DNA of 64,000 bases from Azolla pinnata (Eukaryota > Streptophyta > Polypodiopsida > Salviniales > Salviniaceae): the NCBI GenBank assembly GCA_037176905.1, contig JBBBWG010032641.1, forward strand, positions 17,896 to 81,895, read 5' to 3'. The notes under the pieces were generated by a model that did no database searches, was not told where the DNA came from, and saw only the letters and a list, made by a program, of their open reading frames with translations. The position numbers were made by a program, and so were the translations under genes. Below are positions 1-13,073 of the stretch, piece after piece. Each line of letters begins with the position of its first letter. Position 1 is the first letter of the stretch.

Positions 1-266
1 ATATATATATATATATATATGATAATGAAATATGTATAGTGGATCGAGGGGGAATAGCAGCTAGGTTTTGATCTGTTTGTTAGAATCTGGCAGGAATCTC
101 AGCAACTATCCAAATCAATCAGCGTATGCAGAATATATATATATATATATATGATAATGAAATATGTATAGTGGATCGAGGGGGAATAGCAGCTAGGTTT
201 TGATCTGTTTGTTAGAATCTGGCAGGAATCTCAGCAACTGTCCAAATCAATCAGCGTATGCAGAAT
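1..266. repeat. Tandem duplication, 132-bp unit, two copies
   Basis: Two nearly identical units lie head to tail. Each begins with an AT dinucleotide run followed by gataatgaaatatgtatagt and ends in cagcgtatgcagaat. The word gataatg occurs at 21 and again at 153, so the period is 132 bp. I see one clear substitution between the copies (caactatcc against caactgtcc), so the duplication looks recent or is being homogenised. The window starts inside it, so more copies may lie to the left. Confidence 0.9.
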
Positions 267-557
267 CTCGATCGATGATTCTGATGTTCCGACGTCGGGC
301 AATCTGAGGCGTGTGCGCGTTTATCGGATTCCGTTTCAGCCGTTAACGCGTCGAATCGAAGCGCGTTTGCAATGGATAGATTCCAGATGAACTTGAGTGA
401 AATCAAATGAAGAAAACAGAGAGAAACCGAGAAATGACAAGATGACAAGTTAGTTAAGTTAGTTAGTAATTTTTGGTTTAACGGTTTTGGCTGCAGTAGC
501 TGTCCGACGAAGAAACAGAAGAAAAAGAAGACATACGAGGAGCTGCTGCTGCTGGTA

Positions 558-630
558 GCAGTGCTCATCAGATTTGCCCTTGTGGGTTATTCAGTCAATT
601 TGTTGCAGAAGAAGAAGAAGAAGAAGAAGA

Positions 631-663
<33 letters not shown>

Positions 664-1113
664 AGAAGAAGAAGAAGAAGAAGAAGAAGCAGCAGCAGCA
701 GCAGCAGCAGAAGAAGAAGAAGAAGAAGAAGAAGTTGAACGGATTTTCTGAAGTGTCTGTAATGGAAGAAAAGAGAACAAAGCAGACTCAGAGCAAGTGG
801 TTGTGGTATCAGCAGAAGAAGTGCTCATCAGATTTGCCCTTGTGGGTTATTCAGTCAATTTGTTGAAGAAGAAGAAGAAGAAGAAGCAGCAGCAGCAGCA
901 GAAGAAGAAGAAGAAGAAGTTGGACGGATTTTTCTGAAGTATCTGTAAAGGAAGAAAAGAAAACAAAGCAGAAACAAGAGCAAGTGGTTGTGGTATCAGC
1001 AGAAGAAGTGCTCATCGATTTCCTTCTTGTGAGTTATTCTGACAATTTGAAGTAGGAGGAGGAGGAGGAAGAGGACGCGAAGAAGAAGAAGAAGAAGAAG
1101 AAGAAGAAGAAGA
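558..1113. repeat. Three-copy compound repeat with GAA/GCA microsatellites
   Basis: A unit starting gtgctcatcagatttgccct recurs at about 561, 822 and, more diverged, 1009. Each copy is followed by a purine-rich triplet tract. The first tract alternates GAA and GCA blocks, the second is shorter, and the third is GGA/GAA. A conserved segment (gtttgttg..., then aagcaagtggttgtggtatc-like sequence) follows each tract. The frames here that read as poly-Lys/Gln or poly-Ser/Ala are products of the triplets. The repeat lies just upstream of the FEI-like gene and may fall in its promoter or 5' leader. Confidence 0.85.
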
Positions 1114-1256
1114 ATTGATCGATTCTCTTTTTGAGTTCGTTGTCCAATGAATTTTACAGAAGGAGGAGGACAGCTTCCCAGTGCAGGTTTAAGCTAATGA
1201 AATGGTTCCGAAGCAGAAAACAGGTTTTGTGTTGTGTGGCTAGATTTGGGAAAAAA

Positions 1257-1436
1257 ATGGAGGAGCTCTCCATCATCTCCATCGTCTTCTTCCTCCTCCT
1301 CCTCAGAATTAGCAGTTATGTCGGTGCACTGAGCTCAGATGGTATGTAAAATACCTGCATCATTGTTTTTGTGTGTGTATGTGTGTGTTTGTATACACAG
1401 TGCATCTCTGAAGAAGAAGAAGAAGAAGAAGAAGAA

Positions 1437-1478
<42 letters not shown>

Positions 1479-4400
1479 AAAGGAGAAGAAGAAATGCACT
1501 GCTTCAAAACACATTAAAGAGGTTTTCTTTTGGCTATTCAGGAAAAGCCCTCCTCGATTTTAAGTCGGGAATAAAAGGGTCAGATGCTTTGCTTCAATCG
1601 TGGCGAGAAGATGATGTGGACCCCTGCAATTGGCCCGGTGTCTCCTGCAATCCTTACACCAAACGTGTTATCCATTTGTAAGAACATATTGATTCGATCG
1701 AAATTTGTCAATTACAACACATCAGATTGTTAGTTCTAATAATGCTACCTCATATAGCATGAAAAGATTCCAATGTACTTTACCTGTCAAGCCTCTTCTC
1801 CTAAACTGAAATTTATAATTCTTTAGGAACTTACCATACAAGCGTTTATCTGGTGAGATATCGCCATCACTGGGGAATCTTACAGAACTCCGAAGGCTGT
1901 ATGAATATCTCATTCTTTCTGTTGTTTAAATGGTTTGCTAGTTCTCTAAAAGATTAATATCTCCATTGTTTGGTGGATTCACCATTCGAAGCTAAATTTT
2001 ACTAAATCTACCTGAAATGCTTGACAGGGCTCTGCATCATAACAGTCTCTTTGGATCCATTCCAGCTGAACTAAGCAACTGCTTAAAATTAAAATGCATG
2101 TGGGTCTCATAATCTTCTTCTCTATTCGTCCTGATTTATGGAATGAATGCTGTTTTCATACGAAAGAGTGCCAAGAAATTTGGTCACTAAGTTTGTTTAT
2201 GGCATTTTTTGACATATCAAAAATTTGTTCTTTTATCCGACAGATATCTAGAAGTGAACTACTTGAGCGGCCATATACCTGCTGACCTTGGCAAGCTCAC
2301 TCAACTCATGATTCTGTGAGCTACAGTGATACTTTCCATAATCCTAGCTAAAGAAACCTAGATGAGGATTGGCATGGAGAAATTTGATGATAATGCAATG
2401 TTTAATTACATTCCTTATAATCATGTGTACGGTTGCTGATAATTGCCTTACATCTTGATGATGACTTTAAATAAGGACAGTCTGTGCAATGAAATTTAAC
2501 ATGACACGTTTTTCCCTGTTTTTCTGAGCAGGGATCTCTCTAGCAATTCTCTTGGTGGCAATATACCAGTGCCTCTCGGGAATCTTCGAAAGCTTATGCT
2601 CTTGTAAGTTTGTTGTAAGTTTGTATGGAGTTGTTGATTGAAACAAATGTTTATTAACCATGTTTCCATGACTAAGAATGCTCTTTGTGTGGACCTATTG
2701 ATTGAAATAGATGTTTCCTTAACTGATAATGTTCTAACTTACCATGAATGTTCCATTTTCAGCAATGTTTCAACAAATTTTTTGACTGGTGAGATCCCAG
2801 AAGGTGGAGCCCTGAGTAGATTTCGTATAGAATCGTAAGTACCTGAAAATCCGAGAAACATTTAGCTAGACACATAGGTGGAGCATGGAACTGTCTGTGT
2901 TTCCAGAAAAGAATGTCATAGAAGAAAACCGTTTTTTGATGAAAAACAAAGCAGAAAAGAGAAATTTGGTGTTCTGGCGACTCGAATGCAGTGTTTCTGA
3001 TGATCATTTTTCAGGTTTGTTGGGAATCTCGGGCTGTGCGGTCGACAAGTGGGTGCAATTTGCATAAGCCAGCTACAGGGTCCTACTAGTTCCAGCTCTT
3101 TTGCAACATCTTTGGATGAGGGTTTTCCCCCTACAGGTGCATGAAATTTACACTCTTAATACAGTTATGTGATCCAAAGCATATTCCTTTCTAGCAGAGT
3201 TTTGTTTATTCAGGCATTGCAACCATGCCAAGGCTTCCCACTTGCAATGATCCCGAAGTTGCTAATGCAAATTCTGGAACTATGATGTTAACAACTGTTT
3301 TTTGTATATGCTTGAGACTTTAGGAGAAAAGACATAAACCCCGAAACCCTAATCCTTTTATGCGGTGCAAAACCTAGTGCTTTCTAGAATAGTTTTCAAG
3401 CATTTGCAAGCGTATCAAGGATTCTCTCTATGATGATCCCCATGTTGCTCATTCGATTTTGGAACTATGATTTTGAGGTTTTATACCTCATAGAAAACCT
3501 CTGTTTTTTTTGAAGCTGTTTTTTTGTGTTTCAGGACTCGGGAGGAAGGCCCAGCATTATCGCACTGAGATCCTTGTCAGTGCACTTGTAACTGTTGGTG
3601 TCTCACTCTTAGTTGCATTGATGTGCTTCTGGGGATGCTTTCTATACCATAAGTTCTGGAAGAAGTCATCCGAATTCTCGGAATTCAAAGCGATGGAAAG
3701 CGTCAGCGGTATTGTTCTCACCGCGCAAGAGGAAAAAACTCAAAGAAACACAAGCTCATAAAAAAAAAAGTTAAAACCCCACGAGAATCGATATCTCGTG
3801 TTTTGACGTAGAGTTGTCGAATCGTTTTGGGATATGCAGAAATTTCAGCTCCTATGCTTGTTTTCTTCCATGGGGATCTACCATATGCATCGAAAGAGAT
3901 CGCAAGGAGGATAGAGTTGCTGGCTGAGGGCAATGTGATTGGCTACGGGGGATTCGGAACCATCTACAGGCTTGTGATGGATGATGGGGGTGTATTCACC
4001 GTCAAGAAAATCGAGAAGCGCCATATTAGCTCGAACAAAGCTTTCGAGAGGGAATTGGAGGTCTTGGGCAGCATCAAGCACCGAAACCTGGTGAATCTAC
4101 GAGGCTACTGCAATGCGCCCTCGGCGCAGCTGCTCATCTACGATTATCTCGTCGGAGGAAGCCTCGATGAAGTTCTCCATGGTAAGTAAAGAGGTGATGA
4201 TGATGTTACTTGCTTGAATATTTTGGAAAAGCTGAATCTCTTCTTTGCGTGCCCAATTCGTAAGTCTTAACGGAGATTTTTCGGTGATATATACACATAT
4301 GTGACTGAAAGCATGGGAATGGGAGTCAATTTAGCTTAATTCCAGACATAGCTAAAATGCTAAGAAAAGAAGCTATGCTTAAATTTGAATCTAGCATCAC

Positions 4401-6282
4401 TAAACTAATCATTGTTGTTAGAATGCTTCGACTTTGAAATGGAATTTTTCTGCTCCAAAATGGACTTTTCTGGAAGGGCAACCTTGACCATTTCAAAAAT
4501 TTGCCAACTTTGGTGGCAAATCTGAAAAGCAATTTTTGCATAGAACATTGGCTTAGTAAGTCCTTGGACTGGTTTTTGGACTGGTTTTTGGATAGTTTTT
4601 TGGGACCTTTTTGGTGGAATTCAGGGTGGAGAGATGCACCCGAGCATATGTTTTGACAGTAGAGAGATATGTATGTAGAATTTGGAGCCTCTAGTTGCCA
4701 ATACAGAATGCCAATAAAACAAATAGTAATCGACAATTTGTAAATTTTTATCTACTAATGGAAGAATCTCCTTCATGTAAAAAGAAAAAGGCTAAATATT
4801 AGTACATGTTATCTGCTAATGGGAAGAATCTCCTTCATGGAAGGAAAAAAACCTAATATTAGTAAATGTTTTATCTGCTAATGAAGAATCTCCTTCATGG
4901 AAGGAAAAAAAAGCTAAATATTAGTACATTATATCTACTAATGGGAAGAATCTCCTTCATGGAAGGAAAAAAAAAGCTAATATTAGTAAATTTTTATCTA
5001 CTAATGAAGAATCTTCTTCATGGAAAAAAAGGTAATATTTTAGAAAATTTTATCTACTAATGAAGAATCTTCTTCATGGAAGGAAAAAAAGGCTAAATAT
5101 TAGTACATTTTATCTACTAATGGGAAGAATCTCCTTCATGGAAAGAAAAACAGCTAATATCAGTAAATTTTTTATCTACTAATGAAGAATCTTCTTCATG
5201 GAAAAAAAGGTAATATTTTAGAAAATTTTATCTACTAATGAAGAATCTTCTTCATGGAAGGAAAAACAAGGCTAAATATTAGTAAATTTTTTATCTACTC
5301 ATGAAGAATCTTCTTCATGGAAAAAAAAAGCTAATATTAGTATAAAGAGTTGAAGAAGAGATTAAGATACTAGTTAAACATCACTGGCATGCTGATGGAT
5401 CCTTAACTCTAGATCCCATTTTTTTTCACTTGCTCCATTTCAATTCTCAGAGGCAAAAGGGAGCCTTTCTTGGGGAGCGAGGATGAAAATCGCGCTTGGA
5501 GCTGCGAGAGGACTTGCTTATTTGCATCACGATTGCTGGCCACGGATTATACATCGCGACGTCAAGTCCAGCAACATCCTTTTGGGAGAGAATCTGGAGC
5601 CCTACGTAGCCGATTTCGGACTAGCAAAGCTTCTCAAGGATGATGAGGAGGAGGATTTGCACGTAACAACCCTCGTCGCTGGGACGTTTGGTTATTTGGC
5701 GCCAGGTAACTGATCATAGATGATGATGAGCATCGATCGCATTCCCGTTCCCATCAGCGGATTCGAAATTAAGTCGGTCGTTTCTCGGAAAGATGCTAGA
5801 TCTGCTTTTATACGGATTCTCCGCCTAAAATTTTGACGTTACTGTAGAATATTTGCAACATGGAAGAGCCAGTGAGAAAGGCGATGTTTATGGCTATGGA
5901 GTTGTTCTGCTCGAGCTTCTCAGCGGCAAGCGTCCGACAGACCCTTCATTTGTGGAGAAAGGCCTCAATATTGTGGGATGGGTTAGTGATTAAGGCTCAA
6001 TGGCCCTAAATCTGGTTAAACCCTAAACCCGAAATTCTAAACCCTAAACTGGCGCAGGCAAATACTCTTCTCAAGGAAGACAGACTGGAAGACATTATCG
6101 ATCCATCATGTGAGTTGCCTGCGGAATCAGAGAACCTCGAGGCAGTGCTCTCCGTCGCGGCTCTGTGCATACGTTCCGTGCCAGATGAAAGGCCGACGAT
6201 GCATATGGTGGTCAAAATGCTGGAGGCCGAGAGTGCCTCGCCCTGCGTCGTCAGCGATTTCTACGAATCCAACTCGGACTGA
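1257..6282 (+). CDS. FEI: FEI1/FEI2-like LRR receptor kinase
   Basis: Leucine-rich-repeat receptor-like kinase of the FEI type; Arabidopsis FEI1/FEI2 act at the plasma membrane in cell-wall synthesis and anisotropic growth. Exons: 1257-1341, 1542-1677, 1827-1898, 2028-2099, 2244-2315, 2532-2603, 2763-2834, 3015-3136, 3535-3708, 3840-4181, 5451-5705, 5848-5981, 6058-6282. They join in frame to 610 residues, close to the family length of about 590. The order is a signal peptide ([16 protein letters not shown]), an LRR N-terminal cap with CNWPGVSC, five 24-residue repeats each on its own 72-nt exon, one transmembrane segment (exon 9) and a kinase domain. The kinase has the glycine loop [12 protein letters not shown] lysine, [11 protein letters not shown] and GYLAPEY, so it should be active. 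The C-terminus SDFYESNSD matches FEI. I chose the ATG at 1257 because it starts the signal peptide; an in-frame ATG lies at 1197. The exon 9-10 junction removes a family linker but keeps frame. Confidence 0.9.
4735..5345 (+). repeat. Minisatellite in intron 10 of the FEI-like gene
   Basis: About ten imperfect copies of a 55-60 bp unit fill much of the 1.27-kb intron 4182-5450. The core is tatctactaatg(gg)aagaatct followed by ccttcatgga, an A-rich run and gctaatattagta. Copies differ mainly in A-run length and in ctcc against cttc. Short open frames across it are products of the repeat. It is AT-rich, unlike the flanking exons. Confidence 0.9.
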
Positions 6283-7213
6283 AACCCCGCTTCTTCGTTC
6301 TTGTCGATTCGAACGTTCCGCATGCACATGCATGCGGAGTGTGCTTGGAATGCACATGATTGCATGCGATTTCGGGACCTTGACCGTTCCCATAGACTCC
6401 CCATTTCAAAGCACAATTCGAGCAATTCGTGCGTGGGCGTGTATGTGACGTGGGATGCACATGCAGTCAGGCGCGGTTTGGATGCATGTGCCGGATGCTC
6501 GAGCGCATGAATGCATGTGGTTCATGTGGATTTTTCATGCATACATGTATGTATGTATCATGCAAGCGCGAAGATGTGGTGGTGTATGCGAGTGCGAAGT
6601 GCAGTGTATTTGTGTGCAGAGGAATGGGCGTATCAGAACAGACGGAAGAAGAAGAAGAAGAAGAAGAAGAAGAAGAAGAAGAAGAAGCAACAGAAGAAGA
6701 AAGAACTCACATATGTTGTATAGGAAACTTTATCCCCAGACGAGTTAGATTTATGCTGTTTTTGTACTGTAACGCCTCCTCAGAAGGTTGGCCTTTTGCC
6801 ATATCGTTCGTTACTTTCGAAGTAGTTTTCGATAGCGAGGTTTTTCTTTTTTTCTTTTCGTATTGTCATGCTGTTTTAATACAAGCATACGTTTACGGGA
6901 AAAAAACAAAACAAAAGAGCAGATTTTAAGTCTGTCTGAAGCCTTTCATGGAAGTATGTATGTATATGTGCATGTAAGTAACTAAGTAAGTAAGTAAGTG
7001 TGTGTGTGTGTCTGTAGTATGCATGCATGTATGTATCTGTATGTATGTATATGTATATAATTCTATATGTACGTATATACGTATGTATGTACGTATATAC
7101 GTATGTATATACGTATGTATATACGTATGTATGTACGTATGTGTAGCGTATGGACGAACATACCACATCGCGATGAAACTGTTGCTGGTTTCTGATGACA
7201 CTGTTCGCTGGAG
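6283..7213. other. Intergenic spacer with GAA and GTAT microsatellites
   Basis: No gene is supported here. The left part (6310-6620) is rich in the words gcatgc and atgcat. A GAA run covers about 6645-6688. The right part (about 6953-7145) is a compound GTAT/TACG/GTGT microsatellite. Reading frames in these tracts have no protein character beyond repeated residues. The spacer holds the 3' end of the FEI-like gene and the promoter of the PPR gene. Confidence 0.7.
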
Positions 7214-10200
7214 ATGACGATGATGGCCATGGATCCTTCCATCGCTGCAGGAGCTGGAGCTTCTCCTGCAGAGCTTCATCCGTTCCGTCCGCTCCGCAGC
7301 TCTCCAGCTCTTCCTCCTCACTTCGGAAGAATCAGGTCAGCGCCGAAGAATCTTTCCTCCTCCGTTTCTATTCCGCCATTGATTGCATTGAAACTCTTGG
7401 TTTGTTTCACGTATGGTTCTTTTTTGTGCGGATCTTTGACCTCATTTCCCTTTCTTTGCTGTTCTTGCTCGCATGGTTTGTTAGAAATTTGTCTCTAACC
7501 ATGTAGAATTGATTTCCGCTTGTTGTCTTTACGTTCTCTGACTGCCAATCTCGTTTCTGTTTTCCTTTCTGGCCACTCTTTGATGAAGTTTACCCTTGAT
7601 CTTCTCTTTTGTGGTCTTGGCATTTGATGATAACCTTAATTTCCTTCCACTTCTGCTGTGTCTGTCGTCTTTCTGATAGACCTTAGCTCTTTTTGTGCTC
7701 TATTCTTTGTGTTTAGTGCTGGGATTTGACTTTACGATTTTCAGGGCTGTTGCTCAATTAGCATCAGGTCATCAGCAGGCGCCTGAAAAGTCAGATGGAG
7801 ATTTCTTCGCTGCAGAATACTCGCAAAACGCCACCTTTGAACCCTTATTTTATCCTAATGTCGTTGAGATGCAGATGAGAGGTCAATATGGGGATGTTAA
7901 TAACCCCATCTCAGAAGGAAACAATGGAAACCACCATGGCAAAAGCTCACTAATCTCTGCCGAAACTTGCTGCTCTATGCTGCATGAATGTATAGAAAAC
8001 CAGGACCTAATAAATGGTAGGGGTGTACACCTCTTACTGATAAGCCATGGCTTAGATTTGGTCTCTTCTGTGGTGAATGATCTTATCCATCTATACGAAG
8101 CATGCGGAAGCTTAGCAGAAGCTGACCTTGCATTTTCTAAGGTCTTTTGTCCCAGTCTTTCGACCTGGCATGCCCTCATGCTTGCATACATTGACAACGG
8201 AAGAAACCAAAGAGCCTTGGAAATATACACGAGAATGGAAGAACAGGGAATCACTCCTAACTCTTTTCTATTCACATGCGCACTGAAATGCTGTGCAAGC
8301 ATAAAGGCGGTATTGCGAGGGCAGTTAATACATGAAGATGTTATAGGGTTGGGACTTATTTCTGATGTATTTGTCGCTAGTTCCTTAATTAATTTCTATT
8401 TGAAAACGGGATACATACTCAAGGCCTGGATTATCTTCAAAGGATTGCCATGCAAGAATGTCGTAACATGGTCTACGATGATTGAAGGGTGTGTCGAGAG
8501 TAAAGATATGGGACTTGCTATCCGACTATTCGAAGAAATGCACTGCCAAGGGATTGAGCCTAATGAAGCTACTTATTTATCCATTTTCAATGCTTGTGGT
8601 GTCGTTGGAGATTTGAGCAAAGGTATGTTCTTGCATGGCCAAGTGATTGAATTAGGGTTCGAAATGACTACTGGTATTGCAAACAGTCTAATCGACATGT
8701 ATGGGAAATGTCAGAGCATGGATGAGGCTCGTGAAGTCTTTGAAGACATGCCAAACACTGATGTGGTATCTTGGAATGCCCTCATTGCAGGTTATATCTT
8801 GAATGAACAAATTACTCCCGCTTGTCTAGTATTTGAAACCATGTTGATGAAGAAAATGAAACCAAACAGGATTACATATTCATCCATCTTGAAAGCATAC
8901 GCAAGCATGGGGTCTTTACGTGAAGGTAAGGTGATACATGATCAAGTTATTAAAGATGGGTTAGAGTTGGATGAATACGTTCAGAGCACCCTCATCGACA
9001 TGTACTGCAAGTGCAGTTGCCTGGGGGAGGCCCATAAAGTTTTTGAGAATTGGCATGGCTGTGAAAATATTGTGGTCTGGGGTGCAATGATGGCTGGGTA
9101 TGCACAACATAACTATGGCCATACAGTCTTGGAGCTTTTCACGAAAATGAAAATGGTTGGTATGAAGCCCAATAGTTATGTATTCTCCTCTGTACTCAAA
9201 GCATGCAGCTCTATCGGTGCTTTAGAGGAAGGTTGGAATATACATCAGGAGATTCGTCTGAGTGGAATCGGAATTTGTGCATTTTTAGGGAGCAGTCTTG
9301 TTGATATGTATGCTAAATGTGGAGATTTAGAGGCTGCCTTGAGAGCATTTGAAGGCATAACCTCTAAAGATGCGGTGACGTGGGGAGCAATGATAGCTGG
9401 ATATGTTCAGCATGGGCATTTTGTATCTGCGCTTCAGCTTTATGATAGGATGCAAAGAGAGGGCCCTGATCCAGATCAAGCGGTCTTTATTTCTCTCCTG
9501 AGTGCATGTGGTGGCATCAGTATCTTGTGGCAAGGACAATGCTTACACCGTGAAGTCATTTCAAAGGGTCTCTGCTTCGGTACTGAAATTGGAAATGCTT
9601 TTCTTGATATGTATACCAAGTGTGAGGGATTTAAAGAGGCACAGACTGTGTTTGATGCAATGCAGAGCAGAAATGAAACATCGTGGAGTATTATGATTGC
9701 CATGCATGCCCAAAGGGCCGATTTCGTGTCATCAAGGCTCTACCTGAAAGGTATGGAAGAAGAGGATTTAGCACCCGATGGCATTCTCTTTACGTGCATT
9801 CTGGCCTCATGCAATCGTACAGGGCAACTCGAAGAAGGCCTGGCATTTTTCAGATGCATGAGAGATCTTTATTGCATCAAACCAGGCATCGAGCATTTCG
9901 GCTGTATGGTGGAACTCCTTGGGCAGGGAGGGCAGTTGGAGGAGGCTGAAGAGCTACTCGAGATTTTGCCGATGTTACCGGATAGCACTGCGTGGATGTC
10001 TTTGCTTGCCGCTTGCCAGAAGTATAAAAATGTGATAGTTGGAAGGAAGTGCTTTAGTCAGGTCATCAGGCTGGACCCAAAGGCAGCTGTTGCCTACGTG
10101 TTGATGTCTAATATATATGCCGATGCTGGCTTGTTACAAGATGCGCATGCAATCGATGAGGAAAGAAAACGCTTGAATGTGTGGAAAGTCCCCGGAAGGG

Positions 10201-10652
10201 CATGGATTGAAATCGACAAAACTGTGCATGAGTTTGTAGTGGGAGATAAGACTCATCCAGAGAGCGAAGGAATCTATGCGAATCTGAGAAGATTGTCATT
10301 GTGTTTGAAACAGGAAGGTTATGTACCTCAATTGAGTGCACTGGAGTTAGAGAAGGCACCGGAGAAAAGTAAAGAAAGCAAAGAAGAGGCTCTGCTTGTG
10401 CATTGTGAGAAGCTTGCCATAGCTTTTGGGCTCCTTAGCACAGCGGAAGGAGTAACGCTACGCGTGTCCAAGAATCTTCGGGTGTGCCAGGACTGCCACA
10501 ATGCTACTAAGATATTATCCCGCATAGAGAAACGGGAAATCATAATCAAAGATTCCCACCAGGTTCACCGCTTTCACAATGGGATATGCTCATGTGAACT
10601 TGGCACAGAATCTTGTGCTTTACATGTAAGCGCTGAATCTAAGATTGGTTAG
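7214..10652 (+). CDS. PLS-class PPR protein with DYW-type deaminase domain
   Basis: Pentatricopeptide-repeat protein of the PLS/DYW class. Such proteins bind organelle transcripts and the DYW domain carries out C-to-U editing. I model two exons, 7214-7335 and 7745-10652, joined in frame to 1009 residues. The long 3' frame has no ATG of its own at its upstream end (it opens with GTG at 7695), which supports the 5' exon. The first 40 residues are rich in Ala, Ser, Pro and Arg, as in an organelle targeting peptide. Six cycles of about 100 residues follow, each with a W-x-x-MI/LI-A-G/x-Y signature, then E motifs and a PG box (PGRAWIEI). The deaminase residues are present: HCEKLA (HxE) and CQDCH (CxxC), then HRFH and CSC. 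The family's terminal DYW tripeptide is absent: after CSC the protein reads ELG and runs on for about 16 residues. Target transcript unknown. Confidence 0.9.
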
Positions 10653-12196
10653 AAAAATCAGGGTTGACGCAGATGTTTCCCACCTCGCCGTGGCAAAGTA
10701 AAGAAGGTCAGGGCATCGGCATCTAATGGCTCATTTCAGTAGTAGGTGTGGAGAAATCTCCTATGCTTTTCTCTACATCACTCCCAGGTTTTCTTTCATC
10801 TTATGAAGGGGAGAGAATGATTGATGATTGAGAATGCAGGGGAAAACCGAACAGAATCAAAGATGACTCAAGGTGTTAGTGTGACGAACCGGAGTAGATT
10901 TCAAGCTCTCAAAGGGGGGGAGATCGATGCTTCAGTAAGTCTTTTCAATGACCATGGCTCATTATAGTATGTGCTGATAGCTCCAAGGGATCATGATAGT
11001 CTCAGCAAGGATATGGAATTGATGATTCAGATGATGCATTCTACGGATGAGATTGGTTGATGATTCAGATGATGCATTCTACGGATGAGATTGGTTGATG
11101 ATTCAGATGATGCATTCTACGGATGAGAACTGTTGATGATTCAAAAGTCAGGGTAGAGAACGCCAACAATTCTTCAGTTCCGAGGTATCATGATAATCTC
11201 AGAAGAGATGTGGAATCGATGATTCAGATGTTGCGAATCGGCCACCATTCGCTGTCATCGTACCAGACATCTGACAACAGCATTCAGAGAACCAGAGCTG
11301 ATGATAGCCAACAAAATAAGCAAAAATGTATTTACCACTTCCTGAAATAACCATTTGCAATTTGGTTTATTCATACATGCAGAGTGCTATCCATTCCGCA
11401 GGATCGACATTGAAGCTGCACATAATACTTGTGACTAGTTTGATGATCTCCTGATAGACACCAAACCCTTTTGTTATCCACCCAAGTCTCTAATCAAAAT
11501 AGACATGAACACTAGATATTTTTATATGAACCTCTCTCGCCTATGTTTGAATATTACCTGGCCAAAGGATTCTGGCCTGGTCATCTCATCCAAATATAAT
11601 AAAAAAACAACCTGAAGCTATTGAAAGATGGCATGCATCTGGTACCCAAATACAGAAGTAAGATTCTTGAATTCTTCTTTACTCACCACATCTAAGGACT
11701 CTTGGATTCTTTTTCATTCATAATCATGATAATGTTGTATGCATGACACAGCCAACAACCAAATCTTCGTATTTGTTTCCGACTTTAATCTGCAAATGAA
11801 GTTCCAACTGACATCTTTCGCACTTTTGTAACGGAGATTAGCCCACATACCACATCAATGTAATACCAACAAAGACAACACAAGACACAGTAGAGATATA
11901 AATAAACCACCGATACATCTATTACGTTGATCATACGATGCACCTTAGGAACAATCGATATATCCATCCTCTTGACAAGAATGCATCTTCAGCATTCGAA
12001 ATGCTGGAGCAATATGGATAATGGAAGCACAAATGTGCATAGATACATAGATACACACGCACACACACACACATATATATATACATATAAGAGAGAGAGA
12101 GAGAGCAAAACGCCAGGATTGAATATGTAATGCCAAGCGATTCTTCGGATTCTTCTGCTTCTTTGATTCTTCTTCTTCTTGGGTTCGATACAAACT
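10653..12196. other. Intergenic spacer between PPR gene and cupin gene
   Basis: Holds the 3' flanks of two convergent genes. At 11019-11143 there is a 38-bp tandem repeat with starts at 11021, 11059 and 11097 plus a partial fourth copy (core gatgattcagatgatgcatt). A CA/TA/GA dinucleotide tract covers about 12048-12106. I see no protein-coding frame with family similarity. The rest is AT-rich sequence without obvious structure. Confidence 0.65.
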
Positions 12197-13037
12197 CTAA
12201 GAGAAGGAGTAATGCTTATCCACAGCTTCAAAGACCTCCCAAGTGCAGCTCATTCCATCAGGAAACACGACTAAATCTCCGGCTCCGATCTCCACGTACT
12301 CCGTACTGTTCTCCCCGTACACCTTCACCTTGCCCTTGAGAAGGTAGCATGTCTCTGTGCCTGAGTATGTCCAAGGGAACTTGCTCGGAGAGCAGCCCCA
12401 CCTGCACAGCACATCCAACAGTTTAAATGGAAAACTGGCATATGTCTCAATTCTCTTCTTCCTCCAAGAAATCAGACCAGATGATGGTTCAGACTCTCAG
12501 ATATGATCTCGGCATCATTTCTGGAATCTCCTCCCTCCTTTCACAGCATGGCATGGCGTTTCTCGCTATCATTTCTGAAGCGCTCCAGTCCCTTCTTGAA
12601 CCATTATTGCATGCCATTTCTCAGAGGATCCGCCAGAATCCAAATTCCCAAGGAGTTCTTTTTCGTGACAGCATGGCATATCGTTTCTCAATACCATTTC
12701 TGAAGCGTTCCATCCCCTTCTTGAACCATAGATGCATGCCATTTCTCAGAGAATCCGCCGGAATCCAAATTCCTAAGGCGTTCTTTTCGCGACAGCATGG
12801 CATGTCGTTTCTCGATACCATTTCTGAAGCGTTCCATCCCCTTCTTGAAGCATCATTTGCATGCCATTTCTCAGAGAATCCGCCGGAATCCAAATCCCTA
12901 AGGCGTTCTTTTCACGACAGCATGGTATGCCGGCCGTTTTCAGGATGAGTCGTTTCAAAAGCGCTCCTTTTTTCTCACACCACATGTGCTAGGGGACATT
13001 TCCATGTCCGACAACAGAGAAATGCAAACTCGAATAG

Positions 13038-13073
<36 letters not shown>

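Noticed and set aside
561-866. Lys/Gln-rich and Ser/Ala-rich frames
   Set aside because: They are translations of GAA/GCA triplet tracts in a compound repeat and share no family features.
7695-7744. Start of the first PPR gene at 7695
   Set aside because: The codon there is GTG and the 5' sequence lacks a targeting peptide; splicing from an upstream ATG exon (7214-7335) joins the same frame at an AG acceptor.
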